Of a stretch of DNA of 64,000 nucleotides, positions 29,105-37,758 are shown piece by piece. The position numbers and the translations under genes are program-made. Under the pieces are notes generated by a model, which ran no database searches, was not told the origin of the DNA, and saw only the letters and a program-made list of their open reading frames with translations. Location: positions 1 to 64,000 of the forward strand of contig NZ_RHNU01000002.1 of assembly GCF_003946015.1 (NCBI RefSeq). The letters run 5' to 3'. Position 1 is the stretch's first letter. Every line of letters starts with the position of its first letter. The stretch comes from Companilactobacillus insicii (GTDB lineage Bacteria > Bacillota > Bacilli > Lactobacillales > Lactobacillaceae).

Positions 29105-31309
29105 TTACATCTTCTTAAAATGATAAATCTTACTTTGAAAATCCCCATTAAAATCAGGAATATATATTCCCAAGTTCATTAGTTCATCCCCAAAGTAAGT
29201 TTTTCCCGTATCAACATCACGATATTTATAATCAGGATTTAATCCCTTCAAAAATATCTCATGAAATACTGGTTGACCAGATGACAATATTCGACTGACA
29301 AACATTAATACATCAGTCTTTTCGTGATTAACAAACATCCAAGATGCAATATTAGATTCAAAGGGACTCTTAAGTCTAATATAATCACCGTATTGGACTA
29401 GTTTGCGCACTTTTTTGTATTGGTCGACTTGACGTTTAATCTCAGCTTTTTCATCATCATTTAACTTGGTCAAATCCAATTCGTATCCTAAAACACCACT
29501 CATCGCGACATCACCACGGGTCTTCAATGGTGTAATTCTACCAGTTTGTTGATTAGGAACAGCTGAAACATGCGCCGTCATACTAGAAACTGGATATGCC
29601 AGACTAGTTCCATATTGAATCTTCATTCTTTCAACAGCATCAGTATTATCACTGGTCCATGACTGCGGCATATAATACAACAATCCGGCATCAAATCTGC
29701 CGCCACCGCCGGAGCATCCTTCCCACAGAATATCCTTGTACTTAGTAGTTAGATGATCCATTAATTCATAGACGCCAAGGATATATCTATGTGAAGCTTC
29801 TCCTTGGTTATGTTTATCAAGAGCAATTGAATATACATCTGACATATTGCGATTCATATCCCATTTGACATAGTCAATATCAACCGAATCTAATAGCTTA
29901 GTCATCTGCATTTCAACATTTTGACGTACTTCTTTACGTCCCATATCAAGAACAAACTGATCACGCGATGGTGATGGATCACGATTAGGCTCCTGCATCA
30001 AGTAATCAGGATGTTCACGATACAACTTGGAATCAATCGAAATCATTTCAGGTTCAAACCACAGACCAAATTTCATCCCTTTTTGATGGACGTAATCCGA
30101 CATACCCTTTAATCCCATTAGCAATTTATGCTTATATTCAAACCAATCACCTAGTGATGAATTATCAGTATTACGGTGTCCAAACCAGCCATCATCTAAG
30201 ACAAACATTTCGATTCCCATATTGGCTGCTTCATCAACAATTTTTTTGATTTTTTCATCAGTGAAATCAAAAAATGTAGCTTCCCAATTATTAATGACAA
30301 TCGGACGTTCCTTCATCTTGTAATTACCACGGGCAACACGCTCACGTAACAGGTGATGGAATGTGTTACTCATATCATTGAGTCCAGTGTCTGAATAAAC
30401 CATAATAACTTCCGGCGTCTGAAACTCTTCACCAGATTTTAGATTCCAGCTGAAATTATAAGAATTGATACCAACCAAAACTCTCAATTGATTTATTTGA
30501 TCTTTTTCCAATTCAAAATCATGATTACCAGAATATACAAAGTTCAAGCCAATCGCCGGTCCAGCGAATTCACTTGTATCATGATTAAGCAAAGTTATAA
30601 AACTGTTCATCTGATGACTTGATTCACCACGACGGCTTTGAAAGCTTCTGATTCCAGAATTAATATCTTCACGATTAATCTGACGCTCATGCATGTGGGC
30701 ACCCGGCAATGAAATAACTTGATCATAAACACCATTATTAGTTAAATCCAATTGCATAGAGGATATCTTCTCTAAAGCAATCGACTCACTTGTTTTGTTC
30801 GTTACTTTAGCCGAGCGTGTAATAACTGCCCGATCGTGATAGATCGTATAATACAAATCAACATATATTTCTTGAAATCTATCTTTTAATGTAATTATTA
30901 ATGTCGTTGCTTCATCAGCTGACTCCACGTATGACTGTGGCAATCCTACCAAATTAGGTTTTCCTGATTCAATTTTGTAATCATAATATCGCAAATCATG
31001 AATATTAGAACCATTCTCGCGTCGGATTATCGATGCTGGAATACGATAATCCATCGAACCATGACTAGAATATTCTTGCGGCAAAGTATCTTTTGAATAT
31101 CCACGTTCAGGATTTCCCGGTACATTTCCAGAGAATCCACGATAGCGTCTAGGATATGATTTATTACCGCTATAACGCTTAATTGCTTTACCGAAGTATA
31201 AGTGATTCAAAACATTATTGTCTTCAATTTTCATTAGATACGATATTTTATCGTTATGTAGATGAAATACCTTGTCTTCTTGATCAAATGATACATATGA
31301 ATCTTCCAA
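29105..31309 (-). CDS. Alpha-galactosidase, GH36
   Basis: About 734 residues of GH36, releasing galactose from melibiose, raffinose or stachyose in the cytoplasm. Catalytic motifs are YVKWDMNRNMS (nucleophile Asp) and QSWTSDNTDAVERM (acid/base Asp); ELFVLDDGWFG-like and LWFEPEM stretches are also typical. The open frame extends to 31378, but that stretch contains a TTGACC-N17-TATAAA promoter. I therefore choose TTG at 31309, placed after SD TTGGAGG, which gives the usual family N-terminus (EDSYVSFDQEDKVFHLHN). ATGs at 31363 and 31342 are the alternatives. Single gene, convergent with the AraC regulator. Confidence 0.88.
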   Translation of the reverse strand: MEDSYVSFDQEDKVFHLHNDKISYLMKIEDNNVLNHLYFGKAIKRYSGNKSYPRRYRGFSGNVPGNPERGYSKDTLPQEYSSHGSMDYRIPASIIRRENGSNIHDLRYYDYKIESGKPNLVGLPQSYVESADEATTLIITLKDRFQEIYVDLYYTIYHDRAVITRSAKVTNKTSESIALEKISSMQLDLTNNGVYDQVISLPGAHMHERQINREDINSGIRSFQSRRGESSHQMNSFITLLNHDTSEFAGPAIGLNFVYSGNHDFELEKDQINQLRVLVGINSYNFSWNLKSGEEFQTPEVIMVYSDTGLNDMSNTFHHLLRERVARGNYKMKERPIVINNWEATFFDFTDEKIKKIVDEAANMGIEMFVLDDGWFGHRNTDNSSLGDWFEYKHKLLMGLKGMSDYVHQKGMKFGLWFEPEMISIDSKLYREHPDYLMQEPNRDPSPSRDQFVLDMGRKEVRQNVEMQMTKLLDSVDIDYVKWDMNRNMSDVYSIALDKHNQGEASHRYILGVYELMDHLTTKYKDILWEGCSGGGGRFDAGLLYYMPQSWTSDNTDAVERMKIQYGTSLAYPVSSMTAHVSAVPNQQTGRITPLKTRGDVAMSGVLGYELDLTKLNDDEKAEIKRQVDQYKKVRKLVQYGDYIRLKSPFESNIASWMFVNHEKTDVLMFVSRILSSGQPVFHEIFLKGLNPDYKYRDVDTGKTYFGDELMNLGIYIPDFNGDFQSKIYHFKKM

Positions 31310-31349
31310 ACTGCATCTAACCTCCAATTCAAATTTATTCATCAATTCC

Positions 31350-31378
31350 TTTATAGTTTTCATAAAGTTAATGGTCAA
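31350..31378 (-). promoter_or_regulatory. Promoter of the alpha-galactosidase gene
   Basis: Minus-strand TTGACC (31373-31378), 17-base spacer, TATAAA (31350-31355). Transcription would start near 31343, downstream of the ATG at 31363 and practically at the ATG at 31342. Confidence 0.6.
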
Positions 31379-31384
31379 GTAAAA

Positions 31385-31423
31385 GCAAAAAAAAACTCCC
31401 CATCTATTAAGATAAGGAGTTTA
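31385..31423 (-). terminator. Terminator of ddl
   Basis: On the minus strand AAACTCC...GGAGTTT with inner ATCT/AGAT pairing, then a run of nine T; just past the ddl stop. Confidence 0.85.
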
Positions 31424-31429
31424 AAATTA

Positions 31430-32479
31430 TTATTTTTCGTCGTAAATACGTATTTTACTTTTGATGATACTCTCACATAAGTCAGCATAAGAAATACCTG
31501 CAGCTTTAGCTTCACGAGGCATTAATGACAATGGTGTCATACCTGGCAATGTATTAGCTTCCATAACGTACAATTCACTATCACGTAATAGGAAGTCAAC
31601 ACGTCCATAATTGCTCATTCCTAAAGCTTCAAATGTGTCTTTTGTCATTTCTTGCATGCGAGAATGAGTTTCATCATCCAAATCTGGAGGAGTGATGAAA
31701 TGTGTAACGTTATTTTCAACAAACTTGTGTTGGAAATCATACCAACCTGTATCAACTGCAATTTCAACAGCTGGTAAGGCGTGATTATCAACCATTGCGA
31801 CTGAGAATTCTCTTCCCTTAATGTATTCTTCAATCAAGACTTCTTTGTCAAATCTTAATGCGTCAGCAATGTTTTCTTCGAGTTCAGACTCATCGTTGAT
31901 AATATGTGTACCAACACTAGAACCACCATTAGATGGTTTAACTACCATTGGAAATCCAAAAGGAATATCTTCGGCTGAAATCTTGCTTGTAGTCGTTGTT
32001 GTATAATCAGCAGTTTGAATATTGTTTTGAACAAAGACTTCCTTAGAGAACTTCTTATCCATAGCAATACCAGAAGCTAATGAACCACTACCTGTATATC
32101 TAATATCGAAGACATCAAAGACAGCTTGCATCTTACCATTTTCACCATCTTCACCGTGAAGCCCCATGTAGACAATATCGGCGTGTTGGCAAATCTTCAA
32201 TACGTTCTTTCCAAGTAATCCAATAGTATCGTCAGTACGTAAGGCGTTGATCTTTTCGTCTGTCAATACTTCATCACTGATGATCAAGTTAGCTTCATCT
32301 TCTGGTTCTGTAGTGAATAGATCATCGATCTTATCTTCAGCTACATCTACTCCAAGAAATGAATCGACATATGCGACTTCATAACCCTTACTTCTTAATG
32401 CGTTTGTGATCTTCACACCTGAAGATAAAGAAACGTTTCTTTCGGTACTTCTTCCACCTGAGAGGACAACGATTTTCAT
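31430..32479 (-). CDS. ddl: D-alanine--D-alanine (or D-lactate) ligase
   Basis: 349 residues, ATP-grasp ligase making the terminal dipeptide/depsipeptide for peptidoglycan precursors. Motifs: LSGGRSTERNVSLSSG, LHGEDGENGKMQ, VVKPSNGGSSVG (ATP), MEANTLPGMTPLSLMPREA (metal/substrate). In the omega-loop stretch FQHKFVENN the position occupied by Tyr in Tyr-type Ddl is Phe (codon 31721-31723), the hallmark of D-Ala-D-Lac ligases in intrinsically vancomycin-resistant lactobacilli and Leuconostoc. Start ATG 32479, 9 bases after AGGTG; the in-frame GTG 32491 overlaps that SD. Monocistronic. Confidence 0.93.
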   Translation of the reverse strand: MKIVVLSGGRSTERNVSLSSGVKITNALRSKGYEVAYVDSFLGVDVAEDKIDDLFTTEPEDEANLIISDEVLTDEKINALRTDDTIGLLGKNVLKICQHADIVYMGLHGEDGENGKMQAVFDVFDIRYTGSGSLASGIAMDKKFSKEVFVQNNIQTADYTTTTTSKISAEDIPFGFPMVVKPSNGGSSVGTHIINDESELEENIADALRFDKEVLIEEYIKGREFSVAMVDNHALPAVEIAVDTGWYDFQHKFVENNVTHFITPPDLDDETHSRMQEMTKDTFEALGMSNYGRVDFLLRDSELYVMEANTLPGMTPLSLMPREAKAAGISYADLCESIIKSKIRIYDEK

Positions 32480-32655
32480 TGTTCGTTTCACCTATTCTTT
32501 CTTTTTTTATAAATCAAAGCGAGTTCCTAGAACCTATAGAATACCACAATCAACATTGGTTGACTATTTTTAGAGTTTACAATTTGGTATTTTTTCCAAA
32601 ATTCTCGAATTATTCATAATTGTTTGGTTTAATGTAGACAAGGAGGATTTGACTC

Positions 32656-33606
32656 GTGAAAAAGTTAAATATTGTTTTACTTAGTTTAGTATCTTTAATC
32701 ACATTGGGTATCTTTACTACTCAAAGTGTTAAGGCAGATAGTTTAAGTGACCAACCCGTAATGACGTTGGGAACTTCTTTAACAGATAGCCAAAGACAAG
32801 GTACGATTGATGCCCTATCTTCACAGATAAGTGGCAATAACAACAACTACAAGACCGTTACCGTAAATGGCGACACATTGGTTAAATATTTGAACCCTAG
32901 TGGTAGCTCATTTACAAGTGGTTCTGGAGTCTGGTCATCAGCCTTGATTCAAAAGACCTCATCTGGTTCAGGTATTAACGTCAAAATCGTTGACTATAAT
33001 GGAAAGAACAACATCACTACTATTACCGCTGATCAATATAGAAACGCTGCCGTTACTGCTGGTATCAGTGATGCTAATATTTACGTAACATCAGCTACAC
33101 CAATAGATGGTTCTGGAGCCTTAGCAGGTATTTATGCTGCATATGCAAGTACAGGTGATTCATTGAACCAAAATCAAGTTAATGCAGCCCAAAATGAAAT
33201 GGGTGTTTTAAGTGGCATTACAGACGCCAACAAAGGAACTGATGGTTATTCCGATAAACAACTGAATAACGCTGTTGCTGGTATGAAATCAGATATTGCT
33301 CAAAAAGGTGACAATATCACAGTTAACCAAATAACAACGATTGTTAACAACAACTTACAAAAAAATAACCTACAAAACATCATTAATGATAATCAAAAAC
33401 AAAAGATCATTAACTTAATGGTACAAATCAGAGACTCTGGTGCCTTGAATAATTCTAACTTCAAGGAACAGGCTACAAAATTAAGTAATGATATCATGAG
33501 TAAAGCCAAGAATATCTTTAACAACTTGAATACTCAAGAAAATCGTAATTTCCTACAAAGAATTTGGGACAGTATTGTTTCATTCTTCCAAGGATTATTT
33601 AATTAA
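32656..33606 (+). CDS. Secreted DUF1002-family protein
   Basis: 316 residues with a Sec signal peptide cut near residue 27 (TTQSVKADS). The body matches DUF1002 proteins of Firmicutes (TLGTSLTDSQRQGTIDAL; NITTITADQYRNAAVTAGI; IYVTSATPIDGSGALAGIYA), with Asn/Gln-rich helical repeats and an amphipathic C-terminus (IWDSIVSFFQGLF). Start GTG 32656 behind AAGGAGG. Function unknown; extracellular. Single gene with its own terminator. Confidence 0.8.
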   Translation: MKKLNIVLLSLVSLITLGIFTTQSVKADSLSDQPVMTLGTSLTDSQRQGTIDALSSQISGNNNNYKTVTVNGDTLVKYLNPSGSSFTSGSGVWSSALIQKTSSGSGINVKIVDYNGKNNITTITADQYRNAAVTAGISDANIYVTSATPIDGSGALAGIYAAYASTGDSLNQNQVNAAQNEMGVLSGITDANKGTDGYSDKQLNNAVAGMKSDIAQKGDNITVNQITTIVNNNLQKNNLQNIINDNQKQKIINLMVQIRDSGALNNSNFKEQATKLSNDIMSKAKNIFNNLNTQENRNFLQRIWDSIVSFFQGLFN

Positions 33607-33625
33607 AAACACAAAATAATATAAT

Positions 33626-33662
33626 AAAAAGACTGGAAATTAATAAATTTTCTAGTCTTTTT
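33626..33662 (+). terminator. Terminator of DUF1002 gene
   Basis: AAAAAGACT-GAAA / TTTC-AGTCTTTTT stem with mismatch, A run before and T run after. Confidence 0.8.
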
Positions 33663-33718
33663 ATTTATATCAATTTAATTATAAATATAAGCCTCTCTAA
33701 TACAAAAAACGTCATATA

Positions 33719-33746
33719 ATGTCATTAGTAGCAATACTAATGACAT
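33719..33746. repeat. Perfect 12-bp inverted repeat upstream of surface-protein gene
   Basis: ATGTCATTAGTA-GCAA-TACTAATGACAT, followed by TATATTTTTT, about 30 bases before the start codon at 33775. A TATAAT overlaps its left arm. Could be a regulator site, a leader hairpin or an attenuator. Confidence 0.55.
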
Positions 33747-33774
33747 ATATTTTTTACCGAGGGGGGATTTTATT

Positions 33775-35916
33775 ATGCCATTCAAATTTAAAAATTCATT
33801 TACCACTGAAAATAATCAATTTTACAAAGTGGGCAAATATTGGATATACACTAACATTGCAGCTTTAGGATTAGGGCTTTCGTTAACTACAACATTACAC
33901 CCAGTTCTAGCTTCTGAAGATGGAAGTTCCCCTACAACTCAAGTTGCCTCTAATGAGGATAATTCCAATAGTCCCCAAAGTACTTCTACATCTGATAATA
34001 CAAAGTCAGACACAAACTTAAATACAAGTTATGATGATACACAAAAGGCAATTAAATATAGCAACGATTCAGCTACATCAGCGAATAATGATTTTAAAAC
34101 AATCAAAAGTGAATTAGCTAGTGAAGACCTTCAAAATAAATATAGAGTACAAATACCTAACCAACTCAATCAATTGAATAATGATATTTCACTTGTAAAA
34201 GATTCTCAAGCTGGACTAAATAACAGTATTAATTCATATCAAAATGATATTAATTCATCTATCGATGATAAGCCCAATGCTATACGAAGTATTACCCAAA
34301 ATGGCGTACTTAAAGGTACGACATTAGATGACTACAACACACTCTTAAAGGAATATAACAACGATGAAATTCAACACAAAATAAGCGTTTATTCAGCAGC
34401 CGCAAGTGTCAATAATAGTCAATATGTATTAAAAAACTACACAGACCAATTGAACTCCAAAATAGGCTCAGGATCCACAGATTTAGCAACTGCAAAACTA
34501 TACTACGCAGCTGCGTTGGATGACTATAACAGGTTCATCAGTTCATACAATCAGGAGTCTGGTGCCACCTTACCCACAATCAATAAATCAATACTTTCTG
34601 ATCTGTCAATAAAGGAGTATCCAAGTGGTAATCCAATAGAAAATAACATCCAGATAGACCTTCCAATAGCTCCGTTAATAAACATTAATCAGGCAGCTAC
34701 CATCTCCGTTACAGTCCCCACGCCCGAGGGAAACAAAACCATTAATGTATCTGGAATGGTCGGTAGTGATGTCACTGTAAAATCACCATCTATTACTGGA
34801 TTCAGTAGTACTTCCCAGCCATTAACTATCAAGATCAGTAAGGATGATATTAACAAGCCTATATCATACAATGCTACATATACTGCAAATAAGGAAAGTG
34901 CCAACATTAATTTTGTTGATAAAACAACAAATAAAATATTGAAAACGGATAATACCATTGGTGATTTTGGAACCACGGATAAATACAATCCTCAATCAAT
35001 TATTAATGAGTATATTAAACAAGGCTATTTATTGAATAACTCCAATTTTCCTACAACGGGAATTGTCTATAACAAGGATGGTGTAGTACAAGAATTCAAT
35101 ATTACATTTACACACGGTTCAAACAAATCTACCGATAATAAATCAGTTACTGAAACAATCCATTATCAAACTCAAAGTGGTAATAAATTACACGACGATA
35201 CAATCAATACAATAACTTTTACTAGAACAGCTAATAAAGATTCAGTTACCGGTAAAACTTCATACACTGATTGGATTGGTAGTGGTGATCATTTTGATAG
35301 TGTGACTCCATTAGAAATACCAGGATATTCCACAATATCTAAGCCCATAGGCACGATATCTATAACCTCAGAAAGCCCGAATAAAGAATATACTTTTGTA
35401 TATTCCAGAAATTCACATTCATCTTCATCCGGGAATACCTCTAATATCGATATTTCTAATAATCAGGCTGACAATAATAAGCCTAGCCAAATAACTAAAC
35501 CTAACGGCAATAACAATGTTGATATTATCGCTGATAATGGAAAACATGAGTCAAAGCCAAACACTAATAAATCAGAAAATAATGATAGTAAAAATATTAT
35601 TCCAACGACTGATAAAAATAATGATATAAGTAATATTAGGAATAACAACAAACAATCCGAGATTCAAAATAATTTTAAAAATTTAGATAAAACAAAGCAA
35701 AACTTACTTATTCAAAAAGAAGATATTAACGATGTCTTTACAAATAAAACTACTAATTCCAACGATAAATCAAATATACAAAAAGTAACGACACCTACTA
35801 TCCCTCAATTGGGTGAAAACAATGATCAAAATATTCTACAATTAATAGGTTTGAGCATTACTTTTTTACTTGGATTAATTGGAATAAATATTAAAAATCG
35901 TAAACATAGCCGTTAA
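33775..35916 (+). CDS. Sortase-anchored surface protein with KxYKxGKxW-type signal and MucBP-like domains
   Basis: 713 residues. The N-terminus is a KxYKxGKxW-like signal (NQFYKVGKYW then a hydrophobic stretch ending VLAS). Residues ~70-290 are helical and coiled-coil-like, rich in Asn/Ser. Residues ~377-445 (INFVDKTTNKILKTDNTIG) and ~460-545 (TETIHYQTQSGNKLHDDTIN) are MucBP-like. A low-complexity Asn/Lys/Ser wall-spanning region follows, then IPQLGE (from ~676), a hydrophobic helix and KNRKHSR, i.e. a sortase tail with Leu replacing Thr. SD GAGGGGGG. Likely adhesin; no sortase gene is in the window. Confidence 0.83.
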   Translation: MPFKFKNSFTTENNQFYKVGKYWIYTNIAALGLGLSLTTTLHPVLASEDGSSPTTQVASNEDNSNSPQSTSTSDNTKSDTNLNTSYDDTQKAIKYSNDSATSANNDFKTIKSELASEDLQNKYRVQIPNQLNQLNNDISLVKDSQAGLNNSINSYQNDINSSIDDKPNAIRSITQNGVLKGTTLDDYNTLLKEYNNDEIQHKISVYSAAASVNNSQYVLKNYTDQLNSKIGSGSTDLATAKLYYAAALDDYNRFISSYNQESGATLPTINKSILSDLSIKEYPSGNPIENNIQIDLPIAPLININQAATISVTVPTPEGNKTINVSGMVGSDVTVKSPSITGFSSTSQPLTIKISKDDINKPISYNATYTANKESANINFVDKTTNKILKTDNTIGDFGTTDKYNPQSIINEYIKQGYLLNNSNFPTTGIVYNKDGVVQEFNITFTHGSNKSTDNKSVTETIHYQTQSGNKLHDDTINTITFTRTANKDSVTGKTSYTDWIGSGDHFDSVTPLEIPGYSTISKPIGTISITSESPNKEYTFVYSRNSHSSSSGNTSNIDISNNQADNNKPSQITKPNGNNNVDIIADNGKHESKPNTNKSENNDSKNIIPTTDKNNDISNIRNNNKQSEIQNNFKNLDKTKQNLLIQKEDINDVFTNKTTNSNDKSNIQKVTTPTIPQLGENNDQNILQLIGLSITFLLGLIGINIKNRKHSR

Positions 35917-35923
35917 AAAAATT

Positions 35924-35970
35924 AAGAGTGAATAAACCCCAATTCTACTGGGATTTATCTACTCTTATTT
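35924..35970 (+). terminator. Terminator of surface-protein gene
   Basis: AAGAGT..ATAAA..CCA / TGG..TTTAT..ACTCTT long stem followed by TATTTTAT, right after the stop codon at 35916. Confidence 0.75.
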
Positions 35971-36011
35971 TATATTGCTTATCAAAACTAGCCGGAAAAA
36001 GCAAGAAAATT

Positions 36012-36160
36012 GGGCCGCTATGAAGGTGGTGTTAGGTCGGTGGTTCTCCGGCCTTACACCACGGGACGAATTTTGAAATTCGCGTACTTAGCGAAGTTCA
36101 AAATCGAGACCCGAGACCGCCTTATGGCTCGGGTAGATCCCCATAGCGGCCTATTTTTTT
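36012..36160 (+). ncRNA. Structured pseudoknotted RNA candidate, family not recognised
   Basis: GC-rich intergenic block bounded by a perfect 10-bp stem, GGCCGCTATG (36013-36022) with CATAGCGGCC (36142-36151), then seven T. Inside are hairpin 36028-36060 (GGTGT.AGGTCGG/CCGGCCT.ACACC), hairpin 36070-36104 (ATTTTGAA/TTCAAAAT over TTCGC/GCGAA) and hairpin 36110-36133 (CCCGAG/CTCGGG). The loop of the last contains ACCGCCTT, which pairs with AAGGTGGT (36023-36030), giving a pseudoknot that competes with the first hairpin. No ORF. I cannot match it to tmRNA, SRP RNA or RNase P RNA. It may be an independent small RNA; the orientation is set by the T run. Confidence 0.7.
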
Positions 36161-36190
36161 GCTCCTGGAGGCGGCCAAAAACTTTATAGA

Positions 36191-36871
36191 CTACATCTTA
36201 TCCATAGTCTCATTAAGCAAAGCATCAACCCTATTATTACCAACATTAGTAGCATGACCCTTAGTCCATTCAAAAGTCTTATCTTCAATCGTTGGCAACA
36301 ACTTATCTAATTCACGCCAAAGTTCCACATTAATTGGAATTTGACCATCAGCTTTTTTAAATCCACGACGCTTCCAGCCATTCAACCATCCCTTAGTTAT
36401 GGCATTAAGAACGTATTGCGAATCCAAAACGAAAATAATCTTCCTATTATTAAGCTTCAAATCATTTAATCTTTTGAAACTCTCAATCAGAGCCATAATC
36501 TCCATTCGATTATTAGTAGCTCCAAACTCACCGTCAGTTCCCTCATAGATTTCTCCAGAAACATCGATATGATATGCCCAAGCCGCACGATCATCACTTC
36601 TAACATGTCCACCTTTGACATTACCATGATTTCTAGATCCACCATCAGTGTATACAACAACATCAAAATCTTTTAGATCACTAGTTTTATTAGTACTTTT
36701 TTTCTTAGTAGTGTAATTATCTTTATCAGTTAAAAATTTTTGAGCTTCTGCCTCAGTAGTGAAACTTTTATAACGGGCATTAGTAAATCCATCTACTTGC
36801 GCCTTACACTCAGCCCAAGTTCGATAGATTCCAGGAGTCTTTCCACGTCGTACCGCATAATATTTTTGCAA
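36191..36871 (-). CDS. rnhA: Ribonuclease HI with N-terminal hybrid-binding domain
   Basis: 226 residues. Residues 1-48 are the RNase H1 RNA/DNA hybrid-binding (caulimovirus viroplasmin-like) domain (YYAVRRGKTPGIYRTWAECK, FTTEAEAQKFL). The catalytic RNase H fold follows with the DEDD residues in VVYTDGGSRN, NNRMEIMALIE, FVLDSQYVLN and NNRVDALL. It cleaves RNA in RNA:DNA hybrids (R-loops, lagging-strand primers). Single gene, divergent from the hydrolase at 36940. Confidence 0.93.
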   Translation of the reverse strand: MQKYYAVRRGKTPGIYRTWAECKAQVDGFTNARYKSFTTEAEAQKFLTDKDNYTTKKKSTNKTSDLKDFDVVVYTDGGSRNHGNVKGGHVRSDDRAAWAYHIDVSGEIYEGTDGEFGATNNRMEIMALIESFKRLNDLKLNNRKIIFVLDSQYVLNAITKGWLNGWKRRGFKKADGQIPINVELWRELDKLLPTIEDKTFEWTKGHATNVGNNRVDALLNETMDKM

Positions 36872-36939
36872 TGTCTTACCTCGATTAGTTATAATTTATT
36901 ACTTTTCATTATATAATAGGTTAGTGTTGGGGTGAATTT

Positions 36940-37689
36940 ATGAAAAAAAAACAGTGGCCGATACTTTACATCCACGGCTTTCGCGGTGGGGATTACACGA
37001 CCGAAAAAATGATTGATTCAGCGTTAAAATTCAATCAAAAAGACAAGTATCTTAAGGCCGTAATCAATTGGCGCGGTAAAATTACGTACGAGGGAAATTG
37101 GACGAACGATGCTCATCCAATTATTCAAGTTGTCTTTCAAAACAAATACGTTGGAAGCAATCAAATCTCCTACTGGTTATCCAAACTGCTTTTTGATCTT
37201 AGAACCAAGCACGACTTTGACACTTACGATGCCATTGGACATTCACTCGGTGCCGTAGCTTTGGTTCTAGTTAATTTAAAAGAAAAACTACATCCCTACA
37301 TGCCACGATTAAAAAAATTAGTTCTTATAGCCGGTCCATTCAATGGAATTATTGGACTAGGCGATCTTCCAAATGTTAACCGCATCAAACCTGATGGCCG
37401 TCCCGCCTTCATGAGTCCAACATACTTTCGTATCTTCATGGGACGGAACAGTATCTCCAACGACCTACGAGTTTTGAATATTTACGGCAATGTAGAAGAT
37501 TATTCAAATAGTGATAAATATATTTCTGTTACGTCAGTTAAATCAATATCGTATATTCTTAAACCAAGAGTAAAAGAATATATTGATTATCCGGTCAATG
37601 GCTCCAAGGCAGAACACTCACTAATGCATGATGATTCTGAAATATTAAAACGCGTTAACAATTTCATTTATTCTAATCCATTAACATAA
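36940..37689 (+). CDS. Alpha/beta hydrolase, DUF915 type
   Basis: 249 residues. ILYIHGFRGGDYT is the oxyanion-loop region, AIGHSLGAVA the nucleophile elbow (Ser), and KAEHSLMHDD near the end supplies the His. No convincing signal peptide, although most DUF915 proteins of lactobacilli have an N-terminal membrane anchor, so this one is probably cytoplasmic. SD TGGGGTGAA before ATG 36940. Likely esterase/lipase-like; substrate unknown. Confidence 0.8.
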   Translation: MKKKQWPILYIHGFRGGDYTTEKMIDSALKFNQKDKYLKAVINWRGKITYEGNWTNDAHPIIQVVFQNKYVGSNQISYWLSKLLFDLRTKHDFDTYDAIGHSLGAVALVLVNLKEKLHPYMPRLKKLVLIAGPFNGIIGLGDLPNVNRIKPDGRPAFMSPTYFRIFMGRNSISNDLRVLNIYGNVEDYSNSDKYISVTSVKSISYILKPRVKEYIDYPVNGSKAEHSLMHDDSEILKRVNNFIYSNPLT

Positions 37690-37758
37690 TGGTTTATTTA
37701 ATAGTGAATTTATGTTAACTTATCTTGTTAGGAAACGAACCATTGAGGAGGGCACATC

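Noticed and set aside
33715-33720. TATAAT as -10 of the sortase-anchored protein gene
   Set aside because: No acceptable -35 at 16-18 bases upstream, and it overlaps a perfect hairpin; not listed as a promoter.
36163-36178. GCTCCTGGAGGCGGCC as part of the structured RNA
   Set aside because: It lies beyond the T run of the closing hairpin and competes only weakly with the 10-bp stem.
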